Shown here one piece after another: positions 1 through 12,139 of a stretch of DNA of 64,000 nt. A program made the translations under genes and the position numbers. The stretch comes from Asterias amurensis (taxonomy: Eukaryota; Echinodermata; Asteroidea; Forcipulatida; Asteriidae), in assembly GCF_032118995.1 (NCBI RefSeq), contig NC_092657.1:9549391-9613390 (forward strand), in the 5' to 3' direction. The notes beneath the pieces are model-generated. The model did not search any database. It had not been told where the DNA came from and saw only the letters and a program-made list of their open reading frames with translations. Each line of letters starts with the position of its first letter. Positions within the stretch are counted from its first letter, which is position 1.

Positions 1-375
1 AACTGGTCTCGAACTGGTCTCGAACTGGTTTCGAACTGGTTGAACTGGTTTTGAACTGGTTGAACTGGTTTTGAACTGGTTTTGAACTGGTTTCAAACTG
101 GTTTTGAACTGGTTGAACTGGTTTAACTAGTTTTGAACTGGTTTCGAACTGGTACCACTGTTATGGATCTGGTCTCGAACTGGGTTCGAACTGGTTTTGA
201 ACTGGTCTCGAACTGGTTTCGAACTGGTTGAACTGGTTTTGAACTGGTTGAACTGGTTGAACTGGTTTTGAACTGGTTTCAAACTGGTTTTGAACTGGTT
301 TCGAATTGGTCTCGAACTGGTTTAACTGGTTGAACTGATCTCGAACTGGTTGAACTGGTTTTGAACTGGTTTTGA
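1..375. repeat. AACTGGT-based minisatellite
   Basis: The heptamer AACTGGT recurs every 9-15 bp, separated by short T/C/G spacers, as in GAACTGGTTTTGAACTGGTT. The array runs off the left edge of the window, so its length is a minimum. It keeps long frames open on the minus strand, but these are only repeat periodicity. The same heptamer underlies the arrays at 12,975-13,810 and 23,817-24,652. Confidence 0.9.
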
Positions 376-614
376 CAACTGTCGGTTTTAATCTATTAAA
401 AAAATATAGTGTAAAGAAGCACAATGCATTATACATGTATATGAATGCAGTTTTTCACATTTATTACTTCTCCCTTTATCAAAAATAAATCAAAAAGCAA
501 AATAAAATATATAAGAAAACAAATATACAAGGTTTTACTCTGATTTAACAGCTCTTTGGTAGGCAAGAATGGTTTTGAAGTGTTCTTTAAGTTAAATGAA
601 CTAACAAAACTATA

Positions 615-945
615 GTAATGATTTTTGCCCTTGCCCTGATGTAAAGCTACATGAGTAACCTTTCAAGTTCTGCCGAAAAATTCCATAGGCGACTAGGGCA
701 GGACTCAAACCCAAAACCTGCTGCTTACGAGTTCAGTGATATTGTGATATTGTGATATCCCCTGCTATACAGGACTCAAACAAGCCTCCAGTGGTCGAGT
801 GTTTAAGACGTCTTCACTAGTAAGCAGGAGGCCGTTGGTTTGAGTTTTGCCCAAGTCGCCTGTGGAATTAGTTATGCAGAACTTGAAAGCACCAAATATT
901 CAGCATAGCTGTACTCTGTGTCAGGGCAAAACAAAAATCATTGTT
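615..945. repeat. Foldback element with tRNA-like arms
   Basis: Bases 615-730 are an imperfect reverse complement of 818-945. Both arms carry AATGATTTTTG, GCCCTGA, TTTCAAGTTCTGC and an AAGCAG-GGTTTGAGT block. The right arm, with the loop before it, has a GGTCGAGTGTTTAAGAC stretch followed by TTGGTTTGAGTT, like the A and B boxes of a tRNA promoter. It is read as an inverted SINE-like or MITE-like repeat. No open reading frame of note lies inside. Confidence 0.6.
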
Positions 946-1029
946 CAATTGTGTGACCCAAGAACATCAGTTAATACAAATAACTATACAATATTGCTAT
1001 AAAAAATAAAAACATATGTATAAAGTTCA

Positions 1030-1435
1030 TTTGACATTATTCTCCAAAGGGAGGCTATCTTTGGCAATTACTCAAACAATCAATGACCATAAAAACTTAC
1101 TTGGTAAAAAGACTTTGAGGGCTGTTGATAAAACAAGTTATAAACGACCCCATTGGAAGTAATGTAGTTTTACAGAATGAGGTAACTTTTTTAACCCACT
1201 ATTTGAGTCTGAGAAAGACTTCAGGCATGAAGCCTTTCACAGGCATCAGAAAGCACACAAATCTAAGCAACAAGGGTGTTTGTCTTCATTATTTTCTTGC
1301 AACAATAGATGACCAATTGAGCCCAAATTTTCACAGGTTTGTTATTTCATACATGTTGGGATGAGACACACAAAGAGAGGATGGTGGTCTTTGATAATTA
1401 ACAAAAGTTTAAACTGCCTTTAAAAGCATTTGACA
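1030..1435. repeat. Degenerate copy of a ~380-bp dispersed repeat
   Basis: This copy shares its block order with the copies at 48,705-49,080, 49,645-50,040, 53,452-53,818 and 56,085-56,405: a CAATTACTCAAA start, AACTTACTTGGTAA, a TTTCTTGCAACAATAGATGA block, a CAAATTTTCACAGGTTTG block, and an end near CTGCCTTTAAA. It is the most diverged copy. The family appears to be non-coding and non-autonomous; I recall it as abundant in sea stars. Confidence 0.6.
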
Positions 1436-1699
1436 CAATTAATTTTATGCTACGTTAACCTTTGTGCATGAAAGTGTTTGTTAAATTTAATGTGAAATGT
1501 CAGTGTTATGTCTGAGTTTTCACTATTTATATAAATGCAAACCCAATTTGTCTTTTAATAACATGACACGCGACAACGCACCAATAAAAACATTTTTGAC
1601 AGCAATACAACAGAAATGGAAGGACCCCAAAAAGTGAGTGCAGATGTACATGTACAGTACGAAAGACGCAAAAATGTGACAACAAAGCACAGTATTTAC

Positions 1700-2035
1700 T
1701 GGTACAGCTCGATAGTCCGAAGGTTGGATGGTCCGAAGGTTCGTTAGTCCGAAGGTTCCTTTGTCCAAGGTTCGTTAGTCCGAAGGTTCAATAGTCCGAA
1801 GGTTCGATAGTCCGAATTGACAATAGGGTTCGATAGTCCGAATTGACAACAAGGTTTGATAGTCGATTCGGACTACCGAACCTTCAGACCAGTGAACCTT
1901 CGGACTAATGAACCTTCAGACTATCGCATCAAATGTTCCGATTAACGAACCCTATTTTATTTTCGGACTAATGAACCCCCTGTTATGGGAAATTTGTGCG
2001 TTCGGACTATCGAACGTTCGGACTTTCGGGCAGAC
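1700..2035. repeat. Inverted array of a TAGTCCGAAGGTTC motif
   Basis: From 1,705 to about 1,850 the unit (G/T)TTCGATAGTCCGAAGG recurs in direct orientation. From about 1,860 to 2,030 its reverse complement (CCTTCGGACTAATGAAC and variants) recurs. The whole is a head-to-head array that could fold into a long hairpin. No coding capacity is seen. Confidence 0.8.
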
Positions 2036-2826
2036 ACCGTATTTAAGTCTAGCTGTTTTAAGTACTGGGTTTTGAAGTTCTCTGATGTGCCCTGTTGACG
2101 TCCTGTAACTTTTCGGTTACATATTTATTGAATTTAGACGCCTCCTCGCGCCGACTGATTGGATCGTTACTCATAGTACCAAAGCGATTCATGAATTGAC
2201 CTGCAAGTTTAATATAAAGATCAAAACCTAGAATTGATTTACAAAATCACAACATTTTAGGAAAAAAATGTAGAATTTTTTGGGGAAAACTAATGGTGGG
2301 TTTGTTATTTGAGCCCTACAGTACTCTCAGGAATGAGAAGCATCCTACACCCATGGTGTATACTTCTTTTATTTCTTAAGCAAACACCAATGTATACAGT
2401 TTACAAGGTTACCACTGTGTCATGACCCATTACTTAATTCATAAAAAGGATGAGTACAATGGGAGTCCAGACTTCCTACATTGTATTATTGCAGGTTCCT
2501 ACTAAATTTTGTGTTGACTACAATCACTCAAACATCCCTCTCAACCCAACAAATCAACAAGAGGGATACTTATGTCACTTGACTTTTTGTGTTAAATAAA
2601 ACTCTTACATGGTTCATTGAATGTTCAAATGTATCGAAATAGCAAATTGATAAAAGTAACATTTTGTGGCCTGGGTAGCAGTTTCCACACAACTTAAAAA
2701 TTTAACTGTTGGTGCCCCACAACCTGTACAAATAAAAGAAGTTTCAATACACGTTGCTGGTACTTGAGTTGATAATGTCAACAAGTCGGGGGAAAAATTT
2801 GCTGATGACACATTCAAGCGAAAAGT

Positions 2827-5800
2827 TTACTTCAACTTGTTTGCCTTTAAATCTGAGAAAGTTTTCCCTGAAAAAAAAGAAAAAGAGTATGCACATATAC
2901 ATTGAACATATACACCTGTACATGTACATTTCTGCAAAGGTTGCCAAAAACAGCACTGTTTATCAACTGAAGCAGCCCATTCTGTTTCTTTTCCAAGCCT
3001 GATGGGGTTATTTCTGGAGCATGACTTACGTTTCATGGCAGTAACTTTCTCTGGAGAAAGAGGTGGTTTGGCAACTCTGTCCCCTTTGAAGCGGGGGCAA
3101 ACCTTCCCATCCAGTGACCGGCCTTGTAAAACACTGCTCCCCCAGATTGCCACCATCATATTTTTCACAAACATGGAATGTTTAGTTTGGCTACAGATGG
3201 CTGCCCACTTTTCTGTTGAGATCCATACATCCGCATCAATGTGTATCTGGCGATGAACACAAAATTGAATGCTTTTGTTTATTGTTCCATACTACCAAAA
3301 CTAACCTGTACACTACACAACTCGACACAACAACCCAGGGGTCGAAATTGCCACTAGCCCGCTAGCCCGGGACTACCAGATTTACAGCCGGGCTACTCAT
3401 TTTTCCAGTTTGATAGCCCGACAGGCTAGTGGAAAAATAATGCAAAAATCATCATCACAAACAATAAAGAACTATGTCATTGGTGTATTGTAAAGTTTGA
3501 GCCGTGACGCGAGACATAATGTGTCTTTCGGGCTACCAAATCCTAATCAGGGCTACTAAAAATTATTGGTCACTAGCCCTGCTGACTACCATGGAATACA
3601 CTTAATTTCGACCCCTGACAACCTTTCATCACATCCGTTACTCATGTACAGGTTTTGCTTAGGGTACCTGAATAGCCATTTCACCATCCTTGATCCTTGT
3701 TTTTAGAATTTACAAACGAAATACATCAATGAAGTAAGTGTTTAGAAATCAAGCTGTATAAACGTCCCAGTGGCATAAAACCATGTATGGAGATGATATC
3801 AAAATTTCACCCCAACACTTCGGGGGTGTTGCTTATGTTCTGCTAACACTTGGTGGCACTTTGTATACATCTGATCTGCACGTGGGCAGACAGCAGTAGT
3901 GCTGGAACTGAAAACAAAATTGCATAATTCTGATATTTCATCTACAGATTGGAATTTTGAATGCCGCCTGAGGACTTATATTAAAAATAAATTATTATTT
4001 TATTATTGTTATAATATGCACAATCAGCAAGTGTTGAAGTAACAGAGGCCACGGACATCGTAGGATCGAACACATCCATTTGAAATTGTATCAAAGTAAT
4101 AACAAGACATTGCTTGTACTCCCCTTCCCATTCTTCTCTTCAACATTGCTTGTGTCTCCTGAAGTCGAAGGACTTTCCTTCCTTGACCTTAATGAAGGTT
4201 CCTCATGTTCTTGTGGTTTCGAGTGGTCAATAGATCTGTGTTCGTTCCCTAAAAATCAAGAAAGTTGAGAGAAGAAAAACAAACCATGTCAAACCCATTC
4301 ACTTTGGTTTTACACTTCGATGTTGTGAAAAAGTTCATCTGCCAAAATATTTCCTGCAAAAACCTTTACCAAGGCAAGAGTCATTACAGTAGTATGCTAG
4401 CCTGCCTTCCTCCAATTACCTCCAACCTACTTTGCTCTCTAAAATTATGTAATTCCTTTTCTCAGGAGTTATTCTCAGGAGTTATAGTTGGTCAGTGCCT
4501 GGCTCTAGTAGGGGTCTTTTTCGGTTTGAAGTGGAAGTGAAAACTGGCGCATTTTTCATTCCCTTGAGGCGGCTCTCAAGTGCATTCTTTAATGAAGCAG
4601 CAGCAGTCTCCGTCTGTTTCTTTTTCAACTTCTGCTTAACAAATATTTCAAAAGAAATATACACGATATAAACAAGCCTTAATATCAGACCCCCTGTCTG
4701 GTATAGGACCAAACTGTTTGTGGTCCATAACTTAATTTATGTCAAGAATAGTTTTCCCAAATTGTGTCACTTAGGTCAATGTCTCCTTACCCTTGAGTCC
4801 AGCAATTAAACAAATACAATCAAGGTTAAAAAATGTACACGTTTGAAGCAAAAATTTGGCCTGGAAAACCAACTGCTGAGCAGCTCAAAACATCAGGCTT
4901 GAAATGATTTTTTCCTGCATTAAGGGGTCTCATTAACATAATTCTGAAGTTCCGGTTCTCCAGGGCCGGGACTTTAATTCATATTTGCATTAGACCGATA
5001 TTGTAAATATAATAATGGATTGGTATTCAAAGAGGTATCAGTTTCCATTATCCCTCTAAACCCAGAGTACCTTTTCCTTCAAAAGTGTGGCAACTTCTTT
5101 TTCACACGTCTCGGGTTCCTCATCATCTGTTGTTTCCTCAACACTTGTGTCATACACCTTTGGCATTCTTACTCGCGAAGAAGCAAGCTGTTCTTCAAGT
5201 TGACTTTTTGTTACTGCCAAGACAGGGAACAAAGTCAATAATTTAATAGATGGTAATTTTGCACCGGGGATAAAGAATATAATTTGGTCAATAATGATAT
5301 CATCTTCCAAAAAACATCACGTCACTTGAATCCACAACATCATGCATAGAGGGTAATGCATAGTTGTAATTTTGTATGTGTTGTACTTATAATACATATT
5401 ATAATATTAAAATGCTGATGCGCCATTATTTATTTGTTAAGAAAATATCTCAGGACACCCCCATACAGACTTTAAAGTTAAACTGCCTTTGATTTATGAT
5501 ATATGACTTGGGTGCGATGTAACTATGGGAACGGCATTTAATTGATTAACTTGGCATGCTTGGGTCCAACTCTAAATTTGTTGGTAGGGCCTACTATTTA
5601 ACTACTTTGACTTGGGTACGAGTAAAACTGCTCAAGCCTCCAACACAGATCTAATGTGGCCAATTAGGGGCAAATTTTGTGTTCCGAAATAAAGTTATGG
5701 GTTTACCTTATTTTGGGAGCGTTAATAAACGGAGGCCCAAAATGTTTAAGACCCCTAGGCCCTACATGTATATATACTAATTTAAGGCTCAAATAAGGGG

Positions 5801-7086
5801 AGCCTTATAAAGTGTTATAATAGAGAACCTAGAACTGTAGAACTAGAAAGAAGCAAGGGCCAACCCAAGGATACGACTTGAGGTAGGCTAGATTGCTTGG
5901 CTTATTTATCATTTGTTCAGGGTCGCACTAAAAGCCGACAACTGACGACACCTGACGACAACTGCCCACCCACAACAAATTTTAAATGCACTTTAAGACT
6001 ACGTTTGAACATAAATAAACCGTTTAATATAGTATGTAAAAGAGTCACATGTATCTAAATCACCTTCATTTTGTAGAAAAAGTTTCATTTTTAATTGTAA
6101 AAACAGTTTTTTTTTACCACGAATTAGTAACAACTACTAGTGTCCGCCTTGTTGTCTTTGGACCGTACCAGGACGATACCATTATACTGCAGGGGTACTT
6201 CAAATGGCAAGTAGTCTATGGATGCATGATGATCATGGTACTGGTACTCGTACAAAATGTAGCATGCAACCAGTTCGTATGTTGAAAAAACAACACGTTA
6301 AATTATTATAAAGACAAGCCAGTAAATTATTTTAATTTCTTAGAGGAAAGAAAAAAATAAAGAAAGAACAAAAAAGCAGCAGTAAAAACAAAAAAGAGAA
6401 AAAATTTAACTAAAGCCCAGAGAATTTACCAATTACATAATCTGATAATGGTATCGTCTAAGTATTGTCCAACGACATAATCATTGCGGGCACTAGTTAG
6501 TAGTTGTTACTATTTCGTGGTAAAAAAAACAATTTTTTTTAAGTTAAAAATACAACTTTTCCACAGATTGAAGTTGATTTAGATACATATGACTACAAAC
6601 ATATATTTAATGGTTTTTTATGTTCAAACGTTGTCTTAATAAAGTGCATTTAAAATTTGTTGTTAGGCATGTTATTGTTGATGGTTAGTTAAGGTAGGCT
6701 ACTCTTTTTCTAGCTTTTAAACTTATAACAAGGTAATGCACAAGAAGAGCCTCAAGACGAAGATTTTTTTAAAAATAAGATGACTTAAGTTAGGGCATGC
6801 TAAAACTAAAAAAAAGAACAAAAAATTTAAAAATTGTAACTAATTTTACCTGCAAGCCTGAGGATTTGAGCTTTGTAAAACTCCGGTTCTTCATCACTGA
6901 CACCGACCATGTCAATGTCATCATCTTCGCCACTTGACCACTTGACCTTGACACTTTTTCTGGTGGAAAGTCCCTGATGTCTTTAGGATTAAATCGCTTG
7001 ATGTCACATACTTTAACAACACACCTAACATTGTCTTGTAAAAAACGAACGAAGGCGAACTTTGGCGGGTCACTTGGTTCAGCCAT
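2827..7086 (-). CDS. BEN-domain-like gene, six exons, one frame break
   Basis: Exons by splice sites are 6,850-7,086 (ATG at 7,086), 5,071-5,213, 4,482-4,613, about 4,109-4,248, 3,030-3,246 and 2,827-2,867. The first exon encodes the FAFVRFLQDNVR-type N-terminus known from BEN-domain and related proteins. After a one-base correction in an A5 run (6,955-6,959), it continues into an acidic stretch and FYKAQILRLA, which joins exon 2 in phase. Exon 2 is acidic and probably coiled. Exon 5 has the BEN-like core (VWISTEKW, FVKNMMVAIWG, LSPEKVTAMK). BEN domains bind DNA or chromatin proteins, so a nuclear role is inferred. The exon 3 to 4 junction is unresolved: exon 3 runs to an in-frame TAA at 4,482 with no clear donor, and the exon 4 donor is weak. 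Introns contain MITEs. It could be a host gene or a multicopy repeat-borne gene. Confidence 0.55.
3030..3246 (-). CDS. BEN-core exon of the (-) strand gene
   Basis: This is a 217-bp exon bounded by a TTCATCGCCAG acceptor and a C|GTAAGT donor. It reads IHIDADVWISTEKWAAIC, then a helix with FVKNMMVAIWG, a basic loop, and AKPPLSPEKVTAMK. The order (first helix, hydrophobic FxxNL-like helix, P-L-P-x-K-hydrophobic helix) fits the BEN domain. It splices in phase to a short terminal exon that stops at 2,827, so the domain's last helix looks shortened. Confidence 0.6.
3336..3617. mobile_element. hAT-like MITE, 14-bp TIRs and 6-bp TSD
   Basis: The 282-bp element begins CAGGGGTCGAAATT and ends with the exact reverse complement AATTTCGACCCCTG. 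It is flanked on both sides by ACAACC (3,330-3,335 and 3,618-3,623). The interior repeats 'ctagcccg' and 'gggctac' blocks and has no open frame. The CAGGGG terminus suggests hAT, though hAT usually makes an 8-bp duplication and only six bases match here. It sits between exons 4 and 5 of the BEN-like gene. Confidence 0.8.
5972..6662. mobile_element. Long-TIR foldback element
   Basis: Bases 5,972-6,190 are an imperfect reverse complement of 6,440-6,662. Shared blocks are AACAAATTTTAAATGCACTT, GTTTGAACATAAA, TACCACGAA, TAACAACTACTA and GATACCATTAT. The 250-bp middle is AT-rich and non-coding. No target-site duplication is clear. It lies in intron 1 of the BEN-like gene. Confidence 0.75.
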
Positions 7087-7555
7087 TGTCTGCTGTGAAC
7101 TTTGTTACAATTGAAAAGACGCGTTTGAGCGAAAAGCGCGAGCGGGAAGGAATTTGTTGGCTCTTTCAGTATGTGATTATTAAATATTAAAACATAATCG
7201 CAGTTTGAAATATTTTTAAAAAAAATTTGAAAAAATAATAAATCTTATGTATTATTTTTTATTTAAATGTTGTTTTTATTTATTTTAAATGCCATAAATG
7301 CATTTTTTGTTTTTAGAGTTTATTACGTGTAGTACGAGCTCGAAAAACATGTTGACATTGCCAACCTCGTCCTCAAGTTGTGTCGAGCTAGCAAGCAGTA
7401 CGAGGTTAAAGTAAACCATGGGGACGAGGTTGTGTCCTTAGTTACTTGGTCTACACTTTGGATTTGCACAGGCTGCGTATAAAATGACGGCTTGCTAGTC
7501 AAGTCGCCCCTCGCATGTCGCCCATTCAAAGTCGCCCCCGTACCTTAAAGTAATC
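7087..7555. promoter_or_regulatory. Divergent intergenic region between BEN-like and CACTA genes
   Basis: These 469 bp separate the ATG of the (-) strand BEN-like gene from the ATG of the (+) strand CACTA gene. A GC-rich patch (GCGTTTGAGCGAAAAGCGCG, 7,122-7,141) lies near the BEN start, followed by an AT-rich tract to about 7,320. A shared bidirectional promoter is inferred from the arrangement only; no TATA box was identified with confidence. Confidence 0.35.
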
Positions 7556-10500
7556 ATGGAGAAATTTCTCCCAACGAAACGTCGTAAGTACAGATCATAT
7601 TATGAGCCACATCGAGAATTTGTTGTACCGCATTCAACCCAGGTAAACTGGCGTGTGCAAAAGGAGATATCGGTTCACCATGACGATTCAGGGAGGCCCG
7701 ATTCAGAGTCAGACGCTGTCCAGATCCAGAAAAGAGCAGTAAGTTAAAATCTGTTTTTCCTTTTAGTTTTAATATCTTTTACACGTACTTTTTGTTCTCA
7801 AGGCAAGGCATACAAGAATGCAGTTTATAGTTATTATGATCTATGCATTTTTTTAATTTAAAGATCAGAATAATAACAGTATAATATTACATAGGTAGCA
7901 TGGTAGGTCCATTTTAATCATGACTATCAATATCAATGAATATCAATATCATGACTATATAGCCTACTAAAGCGGCCTAGTACAAGTAGTAGTATAAAAA
8001 TAAAAATCACCACACGAATTCTAAAATTACGGATTTGATTTCCAATTTAATATATATCTTATATCTTATTCTACCTCCAATTGAATATTATGGAGGTAGA
8101 TCATTCAAGGGTCCAATGAATCCATTCATCATGTTCATCACACTCAATACATCATTGAACATATTTTGAAGAAAAAAAGACAAAAACTTCCCTCTCTATT
8201 ACTTCGTGTGTTCTTTGGACACGCAAATCCGTCATGACGTACCATCCGGCCCCGGGGGTCTGGTACTAGTGGTAGTGCGTCTTACAATTGATAGGTGTAT
8301 GAGACGCAACATCAGGCATTTAATTGTACTCAAGATCATTTTTGAACTCCAAATCGATGATTTTTAACTCCGCATCATGGAGCAATGACAAGTCTGCGTA
8401 ATAGTTTAACACATCTAAAATGGCCTCGCGTTGTTCACTGGTATCCCGCCGTCGTGGTAGGTTCTCCGTGCATGTCAATGGTGGATGTAAATAAACGATT
8501 GTGTACTAGTGAACACCGTGTCGCCATTTTGCTTGTGTGAAACACATCCCAAAATCGCTTTTGGCCTTTCACTAGAGGGTCATGAGGACTTTTCTGAATA
8601 TTACATTTAGGTGATCTGGCATGGAATTACCCGTTCATATTTAAAATTACTTTCAGATATCCCACTTTAACAACCATCAGAAGAACATCAGATATGTGGC
8701 ATGTATGCCATCTGGTTCAAATACTGATGTCGCGGCAGGTGACACTGACAGTCAATCTTTTGTTCTTGAACCAAGCATCTCTGGTGATGAACGAGTTCTA
8801 CAATTTGGATACCATGTAGAGGTTAGTTGGATGTCAACATAAAGTCTTGTACACTTGTTGTACAAGACTTCAGATTGCCACCTCCATTCCCCCCCCCCCT
8901 TTTGAGCATGTGTGCAAATGATCCTTTACGCCTTTTTATAATCATCATCCATTCATCACTATCATAGACCTTTTCGCAAATAATCGCTAGCTACACCAGC
9001 ATGCACTGCGGCTCTATGGGAAACGCGTGCACACCGTGTATTTGCGAAAAGGTTTATTATATATGCATTACATCTTTTGTTGGTACTTTTTCTGGAAAAT
9101 ATTCCAAACCAGACAAACAATTTAATAAAATACACCCAATTCAGTACCGAGTTGTGACCACTTCCACCTTGAACATTGTACAAAATGCACATATAACCAT
9201 ATGTTTTAATTATCAGTTCTCTGGACAAGAAAACTGTGCAGGTAATGGGAGCGACTCGGAATCCGATCGAATGTCCGAGGATCAAGACGGTTCAGACTTG
9301 TCGCATCATGATCACGACAGTTCAGACGACTCGGATGATGATCAGGATGATGTCCTGGGTCTCTTTGGACATGATAGAACCTTGGCTGAAAACCTGCAGC
9401 CGGGAATTGACACAACCAAAGCAGAGGCTTTGTTGATGGTAATGACATTTGCGATGAGGCACAACTTGTCCACTGTAGGCATGGTTCACTTGCTACAGCT
9501 TGTTGACACAATTATTGGAAGACCTGTTCTTGCTGCCACAAAGCATTTATTTGAGAAGATCTTTCACAATAGAGCTATAAACCTTTCTTTTCAGTTTTAC
9601 TGTACAAACTGCCTATCTCATGTACATACTTACCATCACGACGAAGCCAACGATACCATTCTATGTCCGATTTGCAATACCCAATGTAATGTTGGTAAGC
9701 TTAATAGAGACAATTTTTTTATCACTTCATCTCTTTCATGCCAAATGAAAATTCTTTTGGAAAGGCCAGATATTAATCAACATCTTGAGTATCGCTGGGA
9801 TCGTCGGAAAGTGAACGAATCTAATTTTGAAGATATATATGATGGTGCAATTTACAAAGAGCTAAGCAAAGAAGGTAAACCTCTATCTAACAGAAATAAC
9901 TTCAGCTACACTTTTAATAGTGATGGTGTCCCCATTTTTCAGTCTTCTAAATACTCGTTGTGGCCTATATACCTGATGCTAAATGAACTTCCTCCAAAAG
10001 TTAGGAGACAAAGTCTCATACTAGCTGCAATTTGGTGTTGAAAGACAAAACCAAACATGAATGCTTTCCTGCAAAAATTTGTGGAAGAGACACAACAACT
10101 AGCAACAGATTGTGTTAGATGGAAGAGGAATGGTATTGAAGTAGAAAGTAAGTTTTTTGGCCTGTGCTGTTGCGTTGATGCACCAGCAAGAGCTTCAATG
10201 CAGAACGTGGTGCAATTTAATGGGTACTATGGTTGTTCTCTATGTTATCACCCAGGAAAGGCATGCAACGGTGTTGTCAAGTACCCCATTGATGTTGCAG
10301 AGTATGGTGACAGGACAGAAGATGAAATGTTGGCTGCCATGCTGACAGCAGCTGAAGAAAAGCGAAGTGTGAATGGTGTTAAAGGACCAACACCTTTGGC
10401 CACTATGCCTCATTTTCCCATTGTTTGGGGCTTCCCGCCTGATTTCATGCATTGTTGCCTCCTGGGAGTAACTAGACAACTAGCACAATTGTGGTTTGGC

Positions 10501-11519
10501 TCTTATGGGGAAGAGTTTTATATTGGCAACCCAACAAAGATGGCTTTCATAGATAAGAGACTAAGTAGAATACAGCCTCCAAGTGTTATCTCTAGAACCC
10601 CAAGGCCTAATAGTGAACGAAGTTACTGGAAAGCAAGTGAGTGGTACAACTGGCTATTGTTTTTCAGTCTGCCATGCCTGTCATGTGTTTTACCTACACG
10701 GTATCTCCAGCATCTATGTATCTTTGTGCAAGCTATGTCCATTCTCCTTCAAAAGAGCATCAGTTCTGAAGATGGAAATAGGGCAGATTTGTTGATGATG
10801 TCATTTGTTGGTAGGTTCCAGGTGTTGTATGGTGCTCCGTCAATGACATTCAATGTACACTCGTTGACACATTTGGCTATAAGTGTGCACAGATGGGGGC
10901 CTCTGTGGACACATTCATGCTTTCCATTTGAATCATGCAACGGTCAAGTTAAGAAACTGTTGTGCGGTAATAAAGGTGACAAAACTGTTGGGTACTCAAA
11001 GGTATTTGCCACTAACTGAGAGGAAAGGTTTGCTCTCAACTCTCGTGGTTATGAAGTTAACATGAATGTAGATTCCCACATTGGACTTTTAAGAAATGGA
11101 TGTACATTTCAGACGGTTCACTACACTAGAACAACTGCTCGAAGCAACAAGTATTTTTGTTACAAAAGATGGTACACCAGGTGAATTGCATCGCATTATC
11201 ATACATAGTGGGCAGTGTCTCATACTGTACAAGAAGTTGTTGTTGCATGATGCAAATGAGTTTAAAGACAGGAACATCACTTGATCATATTAAACATTGG
11301 ACAGGTACTCTGAACTTGTTTGAGGTTGCTTCTGCTAAGCATTTGTCCAGTAACTGTTGTTTTGGAACTAGCCAGACATTCATATGTTTGTTTTTTACCA
11401 AACCACTGTGTTTTGTAAAGCACTCCCTGCCCTCCAGTGCAGACTTCCCACCAGTTAGACCACCTAGCAGAAGGCAAATAAGAATCTTTTTCGTTGTGAT
11501 AATTTTGGGTACGGTGTAA
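7556..11519 (+). pseudogene. CACTA/EnSpm transposase pseudogene, copy 1
   Basis: There are three phase-0 exons: 7,556-7,738, 8,657-8,821 and 9,217 onward. Exon 3 encodes an acidic S/D/H-rich segment, a zinc-ribbon-like CxxC...CxxC region (about 9,595-9,690), then the tnp2-type catalytic region with DFMHCCLLGV, ASEWYNWLLFFSLP, NVHSLTHLA and WGPLWTHSCFPFE. These motifs are typical of animal EnSpm/CACTA transposases, which cut and paste their element. The frame is broken by an in-frame TGA at 10,039-10,041, another stop at 11,017, and two frame changes (before about 11,150 and near 11,279); beyond them the family's DGTPGELHRI and HDANEFKDRNIT regions still read. Only this copy has exon 1, because the duplicated unit starts at 7,873 inside intron 1. 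Element ends were not found. Confidence 0.85.
8968..9053. mobile_element. Small hairpin MITE (copy 1)
   Basis: ACCTTTTCGCAAATA at 8,968 is matched by its exact reverse complement TATTTGCGAAAAGGT ending at 9,053. The 86-bp element lies in the last intron of the CACTA gene. The second copy is at 19,810-19,895. Confidence 0.65.
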
Positions 11520-11612
11520 TATTTAATTAAGAGATTGCCATTCCCTTCACAACAATGTTTTACTGCGGTACACACTGCAAAAAAGGATTCTAAACTGCCA
11601 GCCGACAACATC

Positions 11613-11695
11613 AAGCTCGGTGGTCTAGTCAAGCTGCATGGTGGGACATCTGCACTGTAGGGTGGGGTCTCATGGGTTCGAATTCCGCCCACGTA
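11613..11695 (+). repeat. tRNA-like (SINE-type) sequence, copy 1
   Basis: A GGTGGTCTAGTC block resembling an A box is followed about 50 bp later by GGGTTCGAATTCC, a good RNA polymerase III B box. No cloverleaf can be drawn convincingly, so this is read as a tRNA-derived SINE head rather than a tRNA gene. The second copy is at about 22,455-22,537. Confidence 0.45.
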
Positions 11696-12139
11696 GCATG
11701 TGATTGTTTCAACACTTGCGCTCAATAGCACTGAGTATACAGAGTTTATTACCTATTTTAACTAATTATTATAATATTACGTCGGCAATTGGCAATCCCT
11801 TATATAAATAAAATTATGTCTGTTTAGCACCTTGATTTTAATATGCTTCTACAGTTTATCCTATGCCTTGTTTTTAAGTGTTTTTAGAACGTCTTTCCAA
11901 GTTTTAACAATGTGACAACATGTATTTAATCAGTAGAGTCGAAGGCAAAGTGTCTGTATACCATCCATACCATATAGGGGATAGTGTAGAGATGCTAATT
12001 TCAATTTTCATTTTTTTTTTAGCAGCCAAACACAAGACAAATAACAGGATGAGAAGTAGACTAGAGGGTATGTGAGTTATTACATGACTGATGTAAACAG
12101 TACATGTATGTGTTCTTTCTTTCATAAAAATACGTACAC

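Noticed and set aside
11613-11695. Possible genuine tRNA gene
   Set aside because: A and B box resemblance only. Acceptor and anticodon stems do not pair convincingly, so it is listed as SINE-like.
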